The position numbers and the translations under genes are program-made. Under the pieces are notes generated by a model. That model saw nothing but the letters and a program-made list of their open reading frames with translations, was not told the DNA's origin and did no database searches. Of a DNA stretch of 64,000 nt, positions 1 through 8,142 are shown piece after piece. Positions within the stretch are counted from its first letter, which is position 1; every line of letters begins with the position of its first letter. Origin of the DNA: Niabella agricola (lineage in GTDB: Bacteria > Bacteroidota > Bacteroidia > Chitinophagales > Chitinophagaceae); contig NZ_JAJHIZ010000003.1 of NCBI RefSeq assembly GCF_021538615.1, positions 3,410,001-3,474,000 on the forward strand. The letters are read 5' to 3'.

Positions 1-116
1 TCAATGATCCTTCCCCTCTGAAGCCGGTGCGTTTCCCGGCGCAAGGGGTTATTCATGTAGCCGCAGCTGCCCAATAAAACAGCCGTGGCCAGGGGTATGA
101 GGATGAGCGCGCGCAT
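1..116 (-). CDS. Lipoprotein, 5' part only (runs off left edge)
   Basis: The complement strand reads from an ATG at 116 without a stop to base 1, giving 38 codons and a partial one. The product starts MRALILIPLATAVLLGSCG, a lipoprotein signal peptide with a clear lipobox (L-G-S-C, Cys18), so the mature protein is probably lipid-anchored. After the cysteine the visible residues (YMNNPLRRETH...) match no family I recognise. The gene begins 52 bases downstream of the Nfu stop on the same strand, so the two may be cotranscribed. No upstream in-frame ATG exists before the Nfu stop. Function unknown. Confidence 0.7.
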   Translation of the reverse strand, partial: MRALILIPLATAVLLGSCGYMNNPLRRETHRLQRGRII

Positions 117-168
117 TAAAAAGCGCCACCGGTACGGTGACGCCAACAAATGTATTGATTCTGATGGA

Positions 169-765
169 TTATTCAGCTTCTGCCACAACTTCCTTTACTT
201 CAGGAATCATGCGTTTCATCATTCCTTCGATGCCTGCTTTAAGCGTAATCATAGAAGACGGGCAACCGCTGCAGCTACCCTGCATCATCAGGTTAACCAC
301 TCCGTCATTATAACTGCGGAACTGGATGGCACCGCCGTCCATTTCAACAGCCGGTTTTACATAATTCTCCAACAGTTCCTTAATACGTTTTACCACATCA
401 TCATCGTCTGCAGAAACTTCATTGCTGCTTTCTTTTTTAACCGTAACCACTTCATCTTCGTTGATCACCACCTTGCCCTCTTCCAGGTAGTCTTTTAAAA
501 ACTGGCGGATCGACGGGGTCACGTCCTGCCACTCCGCATCGGCGGTTTTTGTAAGGGTAACAAAATTGCTGGCGATGAAAACAGCTTTTATAAACGGAAA
601 ACCAAACAATTCGGTGGCAAGCGGTGATGGCTTGGCGGCTTCTGCATCCGGAAAATCAATGCTTTTACCGGGATATAGCAATTTGTTGGCCACAAACTTC
701 ATCGTTTCCGGGTTCGGAGTCATTTCTGTATAAATACTGATCACTGGATTACCTGTTTTTATCAT
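169..765 (-). CDS. NifU-like (Nfu) iron-sulfur cluster scaffold protein
   Basis: 198-residue cytosolic protein with the two-domain Nfu architecture. Residues about 10-98 are the Nfu N-terminal domain (TEMTPNPETMKFVANK, FPDAEAA). Residues about 122-198 are the NifU C-terminal domain with the cluster-binding pair C165-S-G-C168 in the context GSCSGCPSS. A short acidic linker (SADDDD) joins them. Family members hold a 4Fe-4S cluster at a dimer interface and hand it to target enzymes. The length and both domains are complete. The start is the only ATG before the conserved N-terminal domain. The lipoprotein gene at the left edge follows on the same strand. Confidence 0.93.
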   Translation of the reverse strand: MIKTGNPVISIYTEMTPNPETMKFVANKLLYPGKSIDFPDAEAAKPSPLATELFGFPFIKAVFIASNFVTLTKTADAEWQDVTPSIRQFLKDYLEEGKVVINEDEVVTVKKESSNEVSADDDDVVKRIKELLENYVKPAVEMDGGAIQFRSYNDGVVNLMMQGSCSGCPSSMITLKAGIEGMMKRMIPEVKEVVAEAE

Positions 766-1016
766 GATATGCTGCTATTAATTTACAAAATTAACAATAT
801 TTGGCCGTATTGGTTGAAAAGAGTCGGCTGCAACGCATAACATTTTATGGTTCAGCCTGTATGGGAACATATGGACGGCCCTGGCTGCTGCAGCTCAGAA
901 AAACAGGATACACCCGTGAATAATCTGTATCTTGTCCTGAATATCCTGCGGAAACTTATTGTTGCCTCCGGAGCCATAAATAAACCCATATATCTGTTTT
1001 GTGAAAAATTATTTAA

Positions 1017-3122
1017 ATGGTTGATAATAAAAGAGTTTTGAGCGAGCGATTCAAGCCGGTGGTGCTTTTGTATGGTACAGGCATCGCAATCAATTTTATT
1101 ACCCGCCTGGTGCTGCTTTTGGTTTCATTCAATGATCTGACGCTGGGGCTGAAAAATATAACAGGAATTTTTTTTATCGGGCTTTTTTATGATATCTGTT
1201 TCCTGTCTTTTGTATCCATTCCGTTTATCCTGATCGCCTGGCTTACCAATGATCTTCTTTTCAAAAATCCCTGGAAAAAAGGGGTGATTACACTTTTTAT
1301 TATCGGCATCGTCCTCTCGGTGATCCGCAACCCGATTCCGAGGGAGTTTGATAAAAAACTACCCTGGGTGTTTACCGGGTTGGTCGTGTTGTTGTTTGGC
1401 GCTTATCTGTTGCTGGCTTCAAAAACGGATGCCTATCGCCACCGCTGGAGAACCCGCGGCATGAAAGTATTCTTTTTTATCATTCTGTTTTTGTTTGTTT
1501 TTAATATCATCAGCGAGTATTTCTTTTGGGATGAATTTGGCTCTCGCTACAATTTTATCGCCGTGGATTACCTGATTTATACCAATGAGGTCGTGGGCAA
1601 TATCCGGGAATCCTACCCCATCGGCTGGATCATTGCCGGGGTATTGCTGGTGACGGTACTGGTTTTTATGCTTATCCGCAAGCGTTTGGATGGCTGGGCT
1701 TTTGCGTTCCCCGGGTTTGCACAGCGGTCGGCGCTGGCGCTGGGATTACTGCTGGTTCCCGTATTGGTTTATTTTTTGGTAAACAACCGGATCAAGAACT
1801 TTAGCGATAACGATTATGTAAACCAGCTGGCGGGTAACGGCGTATATGAATTTGGAGCTGCTTTCTGGAATAACGACCTGGATTTTTACCGGTTTTACAA
1901 AACCATACCGGATCAGGAAGCACTTGCCGAAGTGCGGAAACAATTGCTGGAGCGCTCTCCAACCGACAGTTTTTTAAACAACAACGGGTTTTCCATCGAG
2001 CGGATGGTGCACTATCCGGGTCCGGAAAAGCGGATGAACGTGGTTCTGATCAGCATTGAAAGTTTTAGTGCGGGGTTTATGGGCACATTTGGCAATACAC
2101 AAAACATTACGCCCTATTTAGACAGTCTGAGCCGGCAGTCCATATTCTTTAATAAATGTTATGCTACCGGCACCCGCACCGTGCGCGGGCTGGAGGTGCT
2201 TTCGCTTTCCATACCGCCCATCCCTGGACAAAGTATTGTGCGCCGCCCCGATAACGACAGCCTGTTTACCATTGGTGCTGTATTGCGGGAGCGGGGTTAT
2301 ACCACCCAGTTTTTATACGGAGGCTACAGCAGCTTCGACAATATGGGACCCTATTTTTCGGCAAACGGCTATGAAGTGATTGATCGTTCGGCTCTGAAAC
2401 CGGAGGAGATCCATTATGCCAATATCTGGGGGGTGGCGGATGAGGATATGTTTACCCTGGCTTTAAAACAGTTTGATAAAAATGCGGCAACGGGAACGCC
2501 ATTTTTTGCACAGATCATGACGGTTTCCAATCACCGGCCATATACCTATCCGGAAGGACGGATCGATATTTCTCCAAAATTGCAGAAGCGGGAAGGAGCA
2601 GTTAAATACACGGATTATTGTATCGGCAATTTCCTGAAACAGGCGGCGGCAAAACCCTGGTTTGCAAATACCGTATTTGTTATTGTTGCGGATCATTGTG
2701 CTTCGGCAGCCGGTAAAACAGACCTGCCGGTTACGGGGTATCATATTCCCCTGTTTATTTACAGTCCGGCTAACCTGCAGCCTCAGGTAGTGGATCATAT
2801 GGTATCGCAGATGGACGTGGTGCCAACTATTTTGGGGCTTTTGAATAAAAGTTACTGTTCCAAATTTTTTGGCCAGGACCTGTTGCGCATGCCGGCCGGA
2901 AAGGACCGGGCGTTTATCAGTACATATAGCGGACTGGGTTATTTAAGAGATAGTCAGCTGGTTGTACAAAAGCCACCGCTTAAAGTAGAACAGCAGCGCC
3001 CTGATTTCAGCTCCGGAACTGCTGCAAAAGTGAAGATGAATGACAGCTTGTACCGGCAGGCCCTAAGCTATTATCAATTGGCAGAAAAGATCTTCAAATC
3101 CGGGGGATATAAGCAGCGGTAA
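1017..3122 (+). CDS. LTA synthase/MdoB-family membrane sulfatase-fold phosphotransferase
   Basis: 701 residues. Five or so hydrophobic segments within residues 15-258 form the membrane part; the rest is a periplasmic alkaline-phosphatase/sulfatase fold. Metal and nucleophile motifs are visible: NVVLISIES near 341-349 (Glu348), the nucleophile region ATGTRTVRGLE (Thr386/Thr388) and VIVADH near residue 560. Known family members transfer phosphoglycerol or phosphoethanolamine onto cell-envelope polymers; Gram-negative homologues decorate periplasmic glucans or lipids, so the substrate here cannot be assigned. The start ATG at 1017 follows an AT-rich leader. No obvious operon partner: it is followed by 262 bases without a gene. 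Confidence 0.88.
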   Translation: MVDNKRVLSERFKPVVLLYGTGIAINFITRLVLLLVSFNDLTLGLKNITGIFFIGLFYDICFLSFVSIPFILIAWLTNDLLFKNPWKKGVITLFIIGIVLSVIRNPIPREFDKKLPWVFTGLVVLLFGAYLLLASKTDAYRHRWRTRGMKVFFFIILFLFVFNIISEYFFWDEFGSRYNFIAVDYLIYTNEVVGNIRESYPIGWIIAGVLLVTVLVFMLIRKRLDGWAFAFPGFAQRSALALGLLLVPVLVYFLVNNRIKNFSDNDYVNQLAGNGVYEFGAAFWNNDLDFYRFYKTIPDQEALAEVRKQLLERSPTDSFLNNNGFSIERMVHYPGPEKRMNVVLISIESFSAGFMGTFGNTQNITPYLDSLSRQSIFFNKCYATGTRTVRGLEVLSLSIPPIPGQSIVRRPDNDSLFTIGAVLRERGYTTQFLYGGYSSFDNMGPYFSANGYEVIDRSALKPEEIHYANIWGVADEDMFTLALKQFDKNAATGTPFFAQIMTVSNHRPYTYPEGRIDISPKLQKREGAVKYTDYCIGNFLKQAAAKPWFANTVFVIVADHCASAAGKTDLPVTGYHIPLFIYSPANLQPQVVDHMVSQMDVVPTILGLLNKSYCSKFFGQDLLRMPAGKDRAFISTYSGLGYLRDSQLVVQKPPLKVEQQRPDFSSGTAAKVKMNDSLYRQALSYYQLAEKIFKSGGYKQR

Positions 3123-3384
3123 AATGTACAATAAAAAATATTGAGGAATATAGAGCGGGTGATCCAGATGCGGGCAGCGGCCACAACAGTTACCGGCACG
3201 CAGCTACGGGAAGATCAGCCGCTCTTAATCGGCAATAAGATACGCCCGCTAATGCTAATCTTCAGCTTCAACACATAGCGCAAAAAATTTGTGGTGATAC
3301 CCCTTTTATTTGCTATTAGTTTATTTTTGGCGGGCTATTTTAAACGCATCAAACCAGCCCCGTTAGAGGCGATCTATCAGTAAC

Positions 3385-3741
3385 ATGAAAAAAATATATT
3401 ATCTCGCTACTTGCGATACCTGTAAAAAGATAATGGAAGATGCCGGAATCAGCGCGCAAAGCGGGTTTCAGCTGCAAGACATCCGTACGGAAAAGATAAC
3501 GCCGCAACAGTTAGGCGAAATGAAACAACTTGCAGGGAGTTATGAAGCCCTGTTCAGTCGCCGGGCACTGCTGTATAAGGAACTGGGGTTAAAAGATAAA
3601 AAACTAGCGGAAAGCGATTACCGCGATTATATCCTGAAGCATGATACATTTTTAAAGCGCCCGGTGGTGGTCGTTGGCGACCGCATTTTTATTGGCAGCG
3701 AAAAGAAAAATGTGGAAGCGCTGACGGCCTTCCTGTCTTGA
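3385..3741 (+). CDS. ArsC/Spx-family thioredoxin-fold protein (arsenate reductase-like)
   Basis: 118 residues, the size of the ArsC/Spx family. The N-terminus MKKIYYLATCDTCKK carries C10-x-x-C13, where family members have the redox Cys; the C-terminal KRPVVVVGDRIFIG matches the conserved RPI/V strand of the fold. True arsenate reductases have CX5R after the first cysteine (arginine is not visible here; the residues after C10 are DTCKKI), so this is more likely a YffB/Spx-like relative with unknown substrate than a proven arsenate reductase. No ars genes are nearby. A TAnnTTTG-like element (TATTTTTG, 3322-3329) lies 55 bases upstream. Confidence 0.8.
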   Translation: MKKIYYLATCDTCKKIMEDAGISAQSGFQLQDIRTEKITPQQLGEMKQLAGSYEALFSRRALLYKELGLKDKKLAESDYRDYILKHDTFLKRPVVVVGDRIFIGSEKKNVEALTAFLS

Positions 3742-3839
3742 TGGTTCAATACGCAGCGTCCCCTTCGGGAGATATTGCACTGGAATAAAGTGTTCCTGTT
3801 CGTGTGTTCTTACATTGATGTCAATTACTGTATATAGGT

Positions 3840-3869
3840 ACGCAGTGCCCCCTTTGGAAGACACTGCGT
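3840..3869. repeat. Inverted repeat downstream of the ArsC-like gene
   Basis: ACGCAGTG (3840-3847) and CACTGCGT (3862-3869) are perfect 8-base arms around a 14-base loop. A degraded copy of the same sequence (ACGCAGCGTCCCCTTCGGGAG) starts at 3751, so the unit has duplicated about 90 bases apart. It lies between two convergent genes and could act as a terminator for either, but there is no U-tract. Confidence 0.5.
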
Positions 3870-3894
3870 GGAAGCAACATATGAGTGTTGACCA

Positions 3895-4893
3895 TTAAGG
3901 CAGTTCGATATTGATGGGCACGATCCACCAGTTGCCATACCACACCATCACTTCGGGATCTCCCGGGATAAAGGTGATCTGGGTACTGCCTGATGCCTGT
4001 TTGGGCTGCATACCAAACTCCGGCTTGAGGTTAATGCTTTCTGCCATACGGATATCGGGGCCGTTTTCCAGTTTCAGCTCTAGTTTATAACGCCCCAGGG
4101 GAATATTGTTGATGTAAAGCTCATTGCTTTCCACCACCTTTCGGATGTTGAAGCTGATTTTTTCATCGGCATGCAACAGATCCAGCGGCGTAAGTTTTAT
4201 AAGGATCACCGAACCCACCGGAAAACTTCCGGGCAGTGGCAGCGACTCGGTGCGCAGGCTGTACGAAAGATGTATGGAGCCACCCATATAGCTGCTGGGC
4301 CAGTAGGGCCCCTTGATGATCTGCTCGGGTTGCCCCTGGCCATAAGGAAGCAGCACAAAGTTTTTTACGGCCCCGTTTGTGGACGTGAAGCTGGCCAGGC
4401 TGCTGTCTGCGGGAAACAAGGACACCGGTGCCTTTCCCGATTCGTAATCCATCAGGTATTTGGCTCCCCAAACGGCAACAGTACCTACGGGAAGCAGGAT
4501 CTCGTAATAGCCATTGGCATCGGTTTGACCGGAGGCTGAACTATAGGTGCCGCCAATGATGGAGGAGCGGGTGCCGATATCGGCTCCCTTCAGCGGGCGG
4601 CCATAGATATCCTTTACATATCCCCGCATGGTGTTTTGTTTAACGGAGAGACTCCGGAAAGCAGGCAGTTTGCTGCGTTGTTTTCCCATTAGGTCCACAT
4701 ACGTACGGGTGCCGGCAACCATAAATTCCCGGGAAGATGCGGGCAGTTGCTGAAAGGGAACGGGTGTGCGTACTTCATCTGCAGGAGAAGGTTTGCCCGG
4801 ATCTTCGTCTGAAGACGGTCCTTCTTTTTTGGAGCAGCCGGCAAATAAAAGCGCCAGGAGGCATAGGATAGCTGTAACAGTTCGTTTTTTCAT
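3895..4893 (-). CDS. Lipoprotein with carboxypeptidase-regulatory-like domain
   Basis: 332 residues. The lipobox LFAGC places the lipidated cysteine at residue 20, followed by a Pro/Asp/Ser-rich linker (about 22-46). Residues about 88-180 resemble a carboxypeptidase regulatory-like beta-sandwich (RGYVKDIYGRPLKGADIG, then QTDANGYYEILLPVG), the same fold found at the N-terminus of SusC proteins. The C-terminal half is beta-rich with no motif I recognise. Probably anchored in a membrane and facing the periplasm or cell surface. Transcribed toward the ArsC-like gene and away from the lipocalin-like lipoprotein. Function unknown. Confidence 0.8.
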   Translation of the reverse strand: MKKRTVTAILCLLALLFAGCSKKEGPSSDEDPGKPSPADEVRTPVPFQQLPASSREFMVAGTRTYVDLMGKQRSKLPAFRSLSVKQNTMRGYVKDIYGRPLKGADIGTRSSIIGGTYSSASGQTDANGYYEILLPVGTVAVWGAKYLMDYESGKAPVSLFPADSSLASFTSTNGAVKNFVLLPYGQGQPEQIIKGPYWPSSYMGGSIHLSYSLRTESLPLPGSFPVGSVILIKLTPLDLLHADEKISFNIRKVVESNELYINNIPLGRYKLELKLENGPDIRMAESINLKPEFGMQPKQASGSTQITFIPGDPEVMVWYGNWWIVPINIELP

Positions 4894-5262
4894 TTTAATA
4901 GTTGATTTTAGGTTTATGAATACCCCTTAAAAAGGCCCGCGCAAGATAAATTGCGATCGGCCGCTGGTTTAGGTTATTCTGCCAAATCCATATACAGCAG
5001 TTGAACAACAACATATGGAGATGAACAGACATCGCGCAGCCGGCTTTTACCATAACCAGGGATCATTGAGCGGCACCATGCCCCCACGCGGCAGTGTCTG
5101 AAACACGAAACATTGAAGCCGGCAACAGGCATGTACGGGGGAAAATGGTATTTGTCGATAAATCCGGCCTTTTGTCTTCCGGAACCGTTGCTGGTAGAAG
5201 GTGCGGCCCGGAATCAGAACGGCCGCTTAGTTTTGCCGGAAAATTCAAACCTATTAACAACT
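4894..5262. other. Divergent intergenic region (369 bases)
   Basis: Separates the divergent lipoprotein genes ending at 4893 and starting at 5263. An open frame runs through 5113-5262 in phase with the downstream gene, but its product lacks a signal sequence and its composition does not look coding. I find no well-matched TTTG/TAnnTTTG promoter, structured RNA or repeat in it. Confidence 0.5.
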
Positions 5263-5754
5263 ATGAACAGAACAACCGGATGGCCGTTGATGCCCCTGTA
5301 TGGAACTTTTATCATAAGCCTCTTTGCCATTGCATCCTGTCAGCTGCAGGCGCGTAATGCTTCAGAGGGCGAAGTGCCTTTCACAGAAAAGAACTGGCAG
5401 CTGGTTTCGTTAACGGTACAACCAGCGGTAGACTGGGATCTGGACGGCAGGCCGGAAACGGATATTGCTGCAAAACTGGATCTTTGCGAGCGGGATAACG
5501 GCCTTCTGTTCAGGAGCAATCGCCGGGTACTCCGGTTTTATGGTGCTGCCCGTTGTGAGGAGGAGGCGGCACAACGGGAAACCGGAAACTGGACCTACGA
5601 TGCCCTGCAGAAAAAACTGACGGTAAATGAAGAAAACACCGGGCCTAAAGTATACGAGGTAGCCACATCCGAAACGAGCCGGCTGGTGTTGTTGTACCGG
5701 TTTAACAATGGCAGCCGGGAACACGAAATGACGGCCATTTATACAATTAAATAA
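5263..5754 (+). CDS. Lipocalin-like small lipoprotein
   Basis: 163 residues from the ATG at 5263. I chose this start over the in-frame ATG at 5113 because it places a typical lipoprotein signal directly at the N-terminus (PLYGTFIISLFAIASC). The mature part (FTEKNWQLVSLTVQP, then NWTYDALQKKLTV) has the pattern of the small lipocalin-like/DUF4923-type domains common in Bacteroidota: an opening W-x-L strand, a central cysteine pair (CERDN, ARCEEE) and a late N-W-x-Y-D strand. The ligand is unknown. Its last 8 bases overlap the 3' end of the convergent response-regulator gene. Confidence 0.75.
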   Translation: MNRTTGWPLMPLYGTFIISLFAIASCQLQARNASEGEVPFTEKNWQLVSLTVQPAVDWDLDGRPETDIAAKLDLCERDNGLLFRSNRRVLRFYGAARCEEEAAQRETGNWTYDALQKKLTVNEENTGPKVYEVATSETSRLVLLYRFNNGSREHEMTAIYTIK

Positions 5755-6475
5755 TGAGGTTTTTGATATGTCCCAGGTAGTTCCGGCCCACATTCAGCTC
5801 CAGCCCGTTATCCATTACCAGTAAGGTTTTGCCCGCATCGCGGTAGAGCTCCTGCACGTGATCCATATTTACAATCACCGAGCGGTGTATGCGGATAAAC
5901 TTGGCCGGGTCAAACCTCCCTTCGATGATGCTGATGCCCAGTGTGCTTAAATAGGAGCCCGATCCGGTATGCACTTCTGTATAATCGCGGTTGGCCTTCA
6001 TATAAATAATAGCTGCTACCGGTATATTCTGGTATCTTTTTTTATGTTCTACCATAATGCGCTCGGGATAGCTGCCTCTTGTTGCGGTAACCTCCGCCAT
6101 CAGGCTGGAAAGCTGTTGGGGCGCTGTGTTTAAGCGGGTCATGGCATTATCAAAGCGTTCCCGGGTATAGGGTTTCAGCAGGTAATCGACGGCATTGATC
6201 TCAAAAGCCTTAATGGCATACTGATCAAATGCAGTGGTGAAAATGATCCGGGGCACATGCTCAATACGCTGTAATACTTCAAAACCATCGGCGCCCGGCA
6301 TCTGGATATCGAGAAACACCAGGTCCGGCTCCATTCCATTAATGTATTTGATGGCTTCAAGTCCATTGTGGCATTCGCCTGCCACAAAAAAATGATCATG
6401 GGCTTTCAGGTATTGTTTTACCAGTACTCTTCCATGTTCCTCATCGTCCACAACCAGTACGGATCTTTTTGACAT
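5747..6475 (-). CDS. LytTR-family response regulator
   Basis: 242 residues. The receiver domain (about 4-120) has the acidic pocket D10-D11, the phospho-acceptor D56 in DLVFLDIQMPG and the switch lysine in LLKPYTRERF. The C-terminal LytTR DNA-binding domain (about 140-240) shows YMKANRDYTEVHT and the FIRIHRSVIVN strand. Such regulators bind direct repeats with a beta-type DNA-binding domain. The divergently oriented LytS-type kinase 190 bases away is the obvious partner. The gene converges with, and overlaps by 8 bases, the lipocalin-like lipoprotein. Confidence 0.93.
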   Translation of the reverse strand: MSKRSVLVVDDEEHGRVLVKQYLKAHDHFFVAGECHNGLEAIKYINGMEPDLVFLDIQMPGADGFEVLQRIEHVPRIIFTTAFDQYAIKAFEINAVDYLLKPYTRERFDNAMTRLNTAPQQLSSLMAEVTATRGSYPERIMVEHKKRYQNIPVAAIIYMKANRDYTEVHTGSGSYLSTLGISIIEGRFDPAKFIRIHRSVIVNMDHVQELYRDAGKTLLVMDNGLELNVGRNYLGHIKNLII

Positions 6476-6665
6476 AACCGTTGTTTGCTAGAAAGGGTAA
6501 ATAAGGGCCAAGATAATCCGAATTCTTTAATGCGACTGTTCTTTTCGACAAACAACCTCAAAATCCGCGGAGTTGCGGGTTTCATCCGCTGTACGGGCGG
6601 TTGGTAGATCTGCGCCAGTACGGATTGTAATTTATCGTAAACTTGCAGGAATTAATCACCCCTTA

Positions 6666-7712
6666 ATGCAGCAGCAACAAAAATCATCCAACAACGCCAC
6701 CCGTAAGGAGCTCCTGGTGTTTATAGCCACCCTTGTTATTATGACTTTGCTGTATGGCAGCCCCAGGCTGATAGAAAAAGGAGGCTCCCTACACTACCTG
6801 AAGGTCTTAGGCATTGACTGTGCATTTATGGCGATTGCCAGTTGGCCGGTTTGGTGGATCCATTTCCGTAAACTCCACCACTGGTCCCTCAGGAAGCGGT
6901 TCCTGCTGCATATTGCAACAGGGTTATTTCCTTATTACGCAATTTGGGTGCTCCTGTATCAATGGTATAACCCCCTGATTGGTTTACCACTGATGACCAC
7001 CAAACAAATCATCCAGAACCTGGGGCCCAACCTGCTCTGGTATTTCCAGGTGTTTGGCATTCTGCACATCTATCATTTTTTTCGTGAGCGGGAAACGCAG
7101 CTGATAAGAGAAAAAGAGTTGCGGGAGCTGGCATACCAGGGAGAGATCAATGCGCTGAAGGCGCAGATACAGCCGCATTTTTTATTCAATACGCTTAACA
7201 GTATCAGTGCCTCCTTACCTCCCGAGCAGGAGCAGGCGCGGATGCTGATTGCCCGGCTGGCGGATACGTTCCGGTATGCACTGCTGTCTACGCGGGAGGA
7301 GCTGGTGCCGCTTTCGGATGAGCTCAATTTTATGCGCACCTATCTTGCTTTAGAACAGGCACGGTTTGGAAAACGACTCCGGTTTTCTGTTGATGCAGAC
7401 GGTAGCATTGCCCGGGTACGGATACCACCCATGTTGTTGCAGCCGCTGGTGGAGAATGCGGTGAAACACGGGATCGAGCCTGCGATTAACGGGGGCGCGG
7501 TTTCGGTTATCTGCCGGCAGCAAGGCGCAAAAGTACATATTGCAATCTGTAATACCGGACGTCCTTTTTCCGGAACAGTTGACCAGCTTTTTCATTCAAA
7601 GGGTGTAGGGCTGGTGAACATGGCCCGCCGGCTGGAGCGGCATTATAACGAAAAACTGGCGGTTTCCGATAACGGATCGGGGCTTTGCTTTGAGTTTTGT
7701 ATTCCTGTCTGA
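6666..7712 (+). CDS. LytS/YehU-type sensor histidine kinase
   Basis: 348 residues from the ATG at 6666; the longer frame from 6573 adds a basic stretch before the first membrane helix and is less likely. Four hydrophobic segments (about residues 15-140) are followed by a coiled linker (RERETQLIREKELREL) and the His_kinase domain with H171 in QPHFLFNTLNS. The ATP-binding part contains PPMLLQPLVENAVKHGI (N-box) and GVGLVNMARRLE (G-box). The sensor part is membrane-embedded with no large periplasmic domain, typical for this class. It is paired with the divergent LytTR regulator; signal and targets are unknown. Confidence 0.92.
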   Translation: MQQQQKSSNNATRKELLVFIATLVIMTLLYGSPRLIEKGGSLHYLKVLGIDCAFMAIASWPVWWIHFRKLHHWSLRKRFLLHIATGLFPYYAIWVLLYQWYNPLIGLPLMTTKQIIQNLGPNLLWYFQVFGILHIYHFFRERETQLIREKELRELAYQGEINALKAQIQPHFLFNTLNSISASLPPEQEQARMLIARLADTFRYALLSTREELVPLSDELNFMRTYLALEQARFGKRLRFSVDADGSIARVRIPPMLLQPLVENAVKHGIEPAINGGAVSVICRQQGAKVHIAICNTGRPFSGTVDQLFHSKGVGLVNMARRLERHYNEKLAVSDNGSGLCFEFCIPV

Positions 7713-8142
7713 ATACATAACCTATAATCGTTCTCCGATTATATTCTCCCAAAAAATATATGGCGTCATTACCGAAAGCAGTCCCGGACCACCATTCCTG
7801 CAAGCGGTTAAAAACAATTCAATAACCGGTTGCACTAACACAAATTTCCCCGAGTGTAACCGGGGCTGCGACAGATGCCTGGTCCGGATTTGTGCGGACC
7901 GGCAAGGATCCCCCTTGCGTTAATCCCCGATTTCATTTGTTCCCGTTAACGGATTGCTGTTGATCGGCTTCGGCGATAGTTGATCGGCGGGGAATGCGCT
8001 TTGTCGATTATGTGAAGGATACCTGTTTGCACGATCTAATTTTGGCAACCGTAAGAAAAAATACCACAGGCTGCTGTACACATGCCTTCCGGACTTTTCA
8101 AAAGAACGGGGTATACAGGATCAACACTCAAACAAAACACAT
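7713..8142. other. Intergenic region (430 bases)
   Basis: Lies between the kinase stop and the repeat-protein start. Short open frames here lack signal or family features. The only supported element is the TAATTTTG hexamer-type promoter box at 8037-8044. GGAC/GTCC-rich short palindromes around 7845-7915 suggest weak secondary structure, but no clear terminator with a U-tract is visible. Confidence 0.5.
8037..8044 (+). promoter_or_regulatory. Candidate -7 box (TAATTTTG)
   Basis: Exact match to the Bacteroidota -7 consensus TAnnTTTG, about 98 bases before the repeat-protein ATG. No TTTG sits at the usual 19-20-base distance upstream, so only half of the promoter is supported. Confidence 0.35.

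Noticed and set aside
85..498. Open frame of 137 codons on the plus strand
   Set aside because: Antisense to the Nfu gene; His/Phe-rich product with no family features.
847..1041. Open frame of 64 codons before the membrane sulfatase
   Set aside because: Overlaps the sulfatase start, has no domain or signal and no ribosome-binding context.
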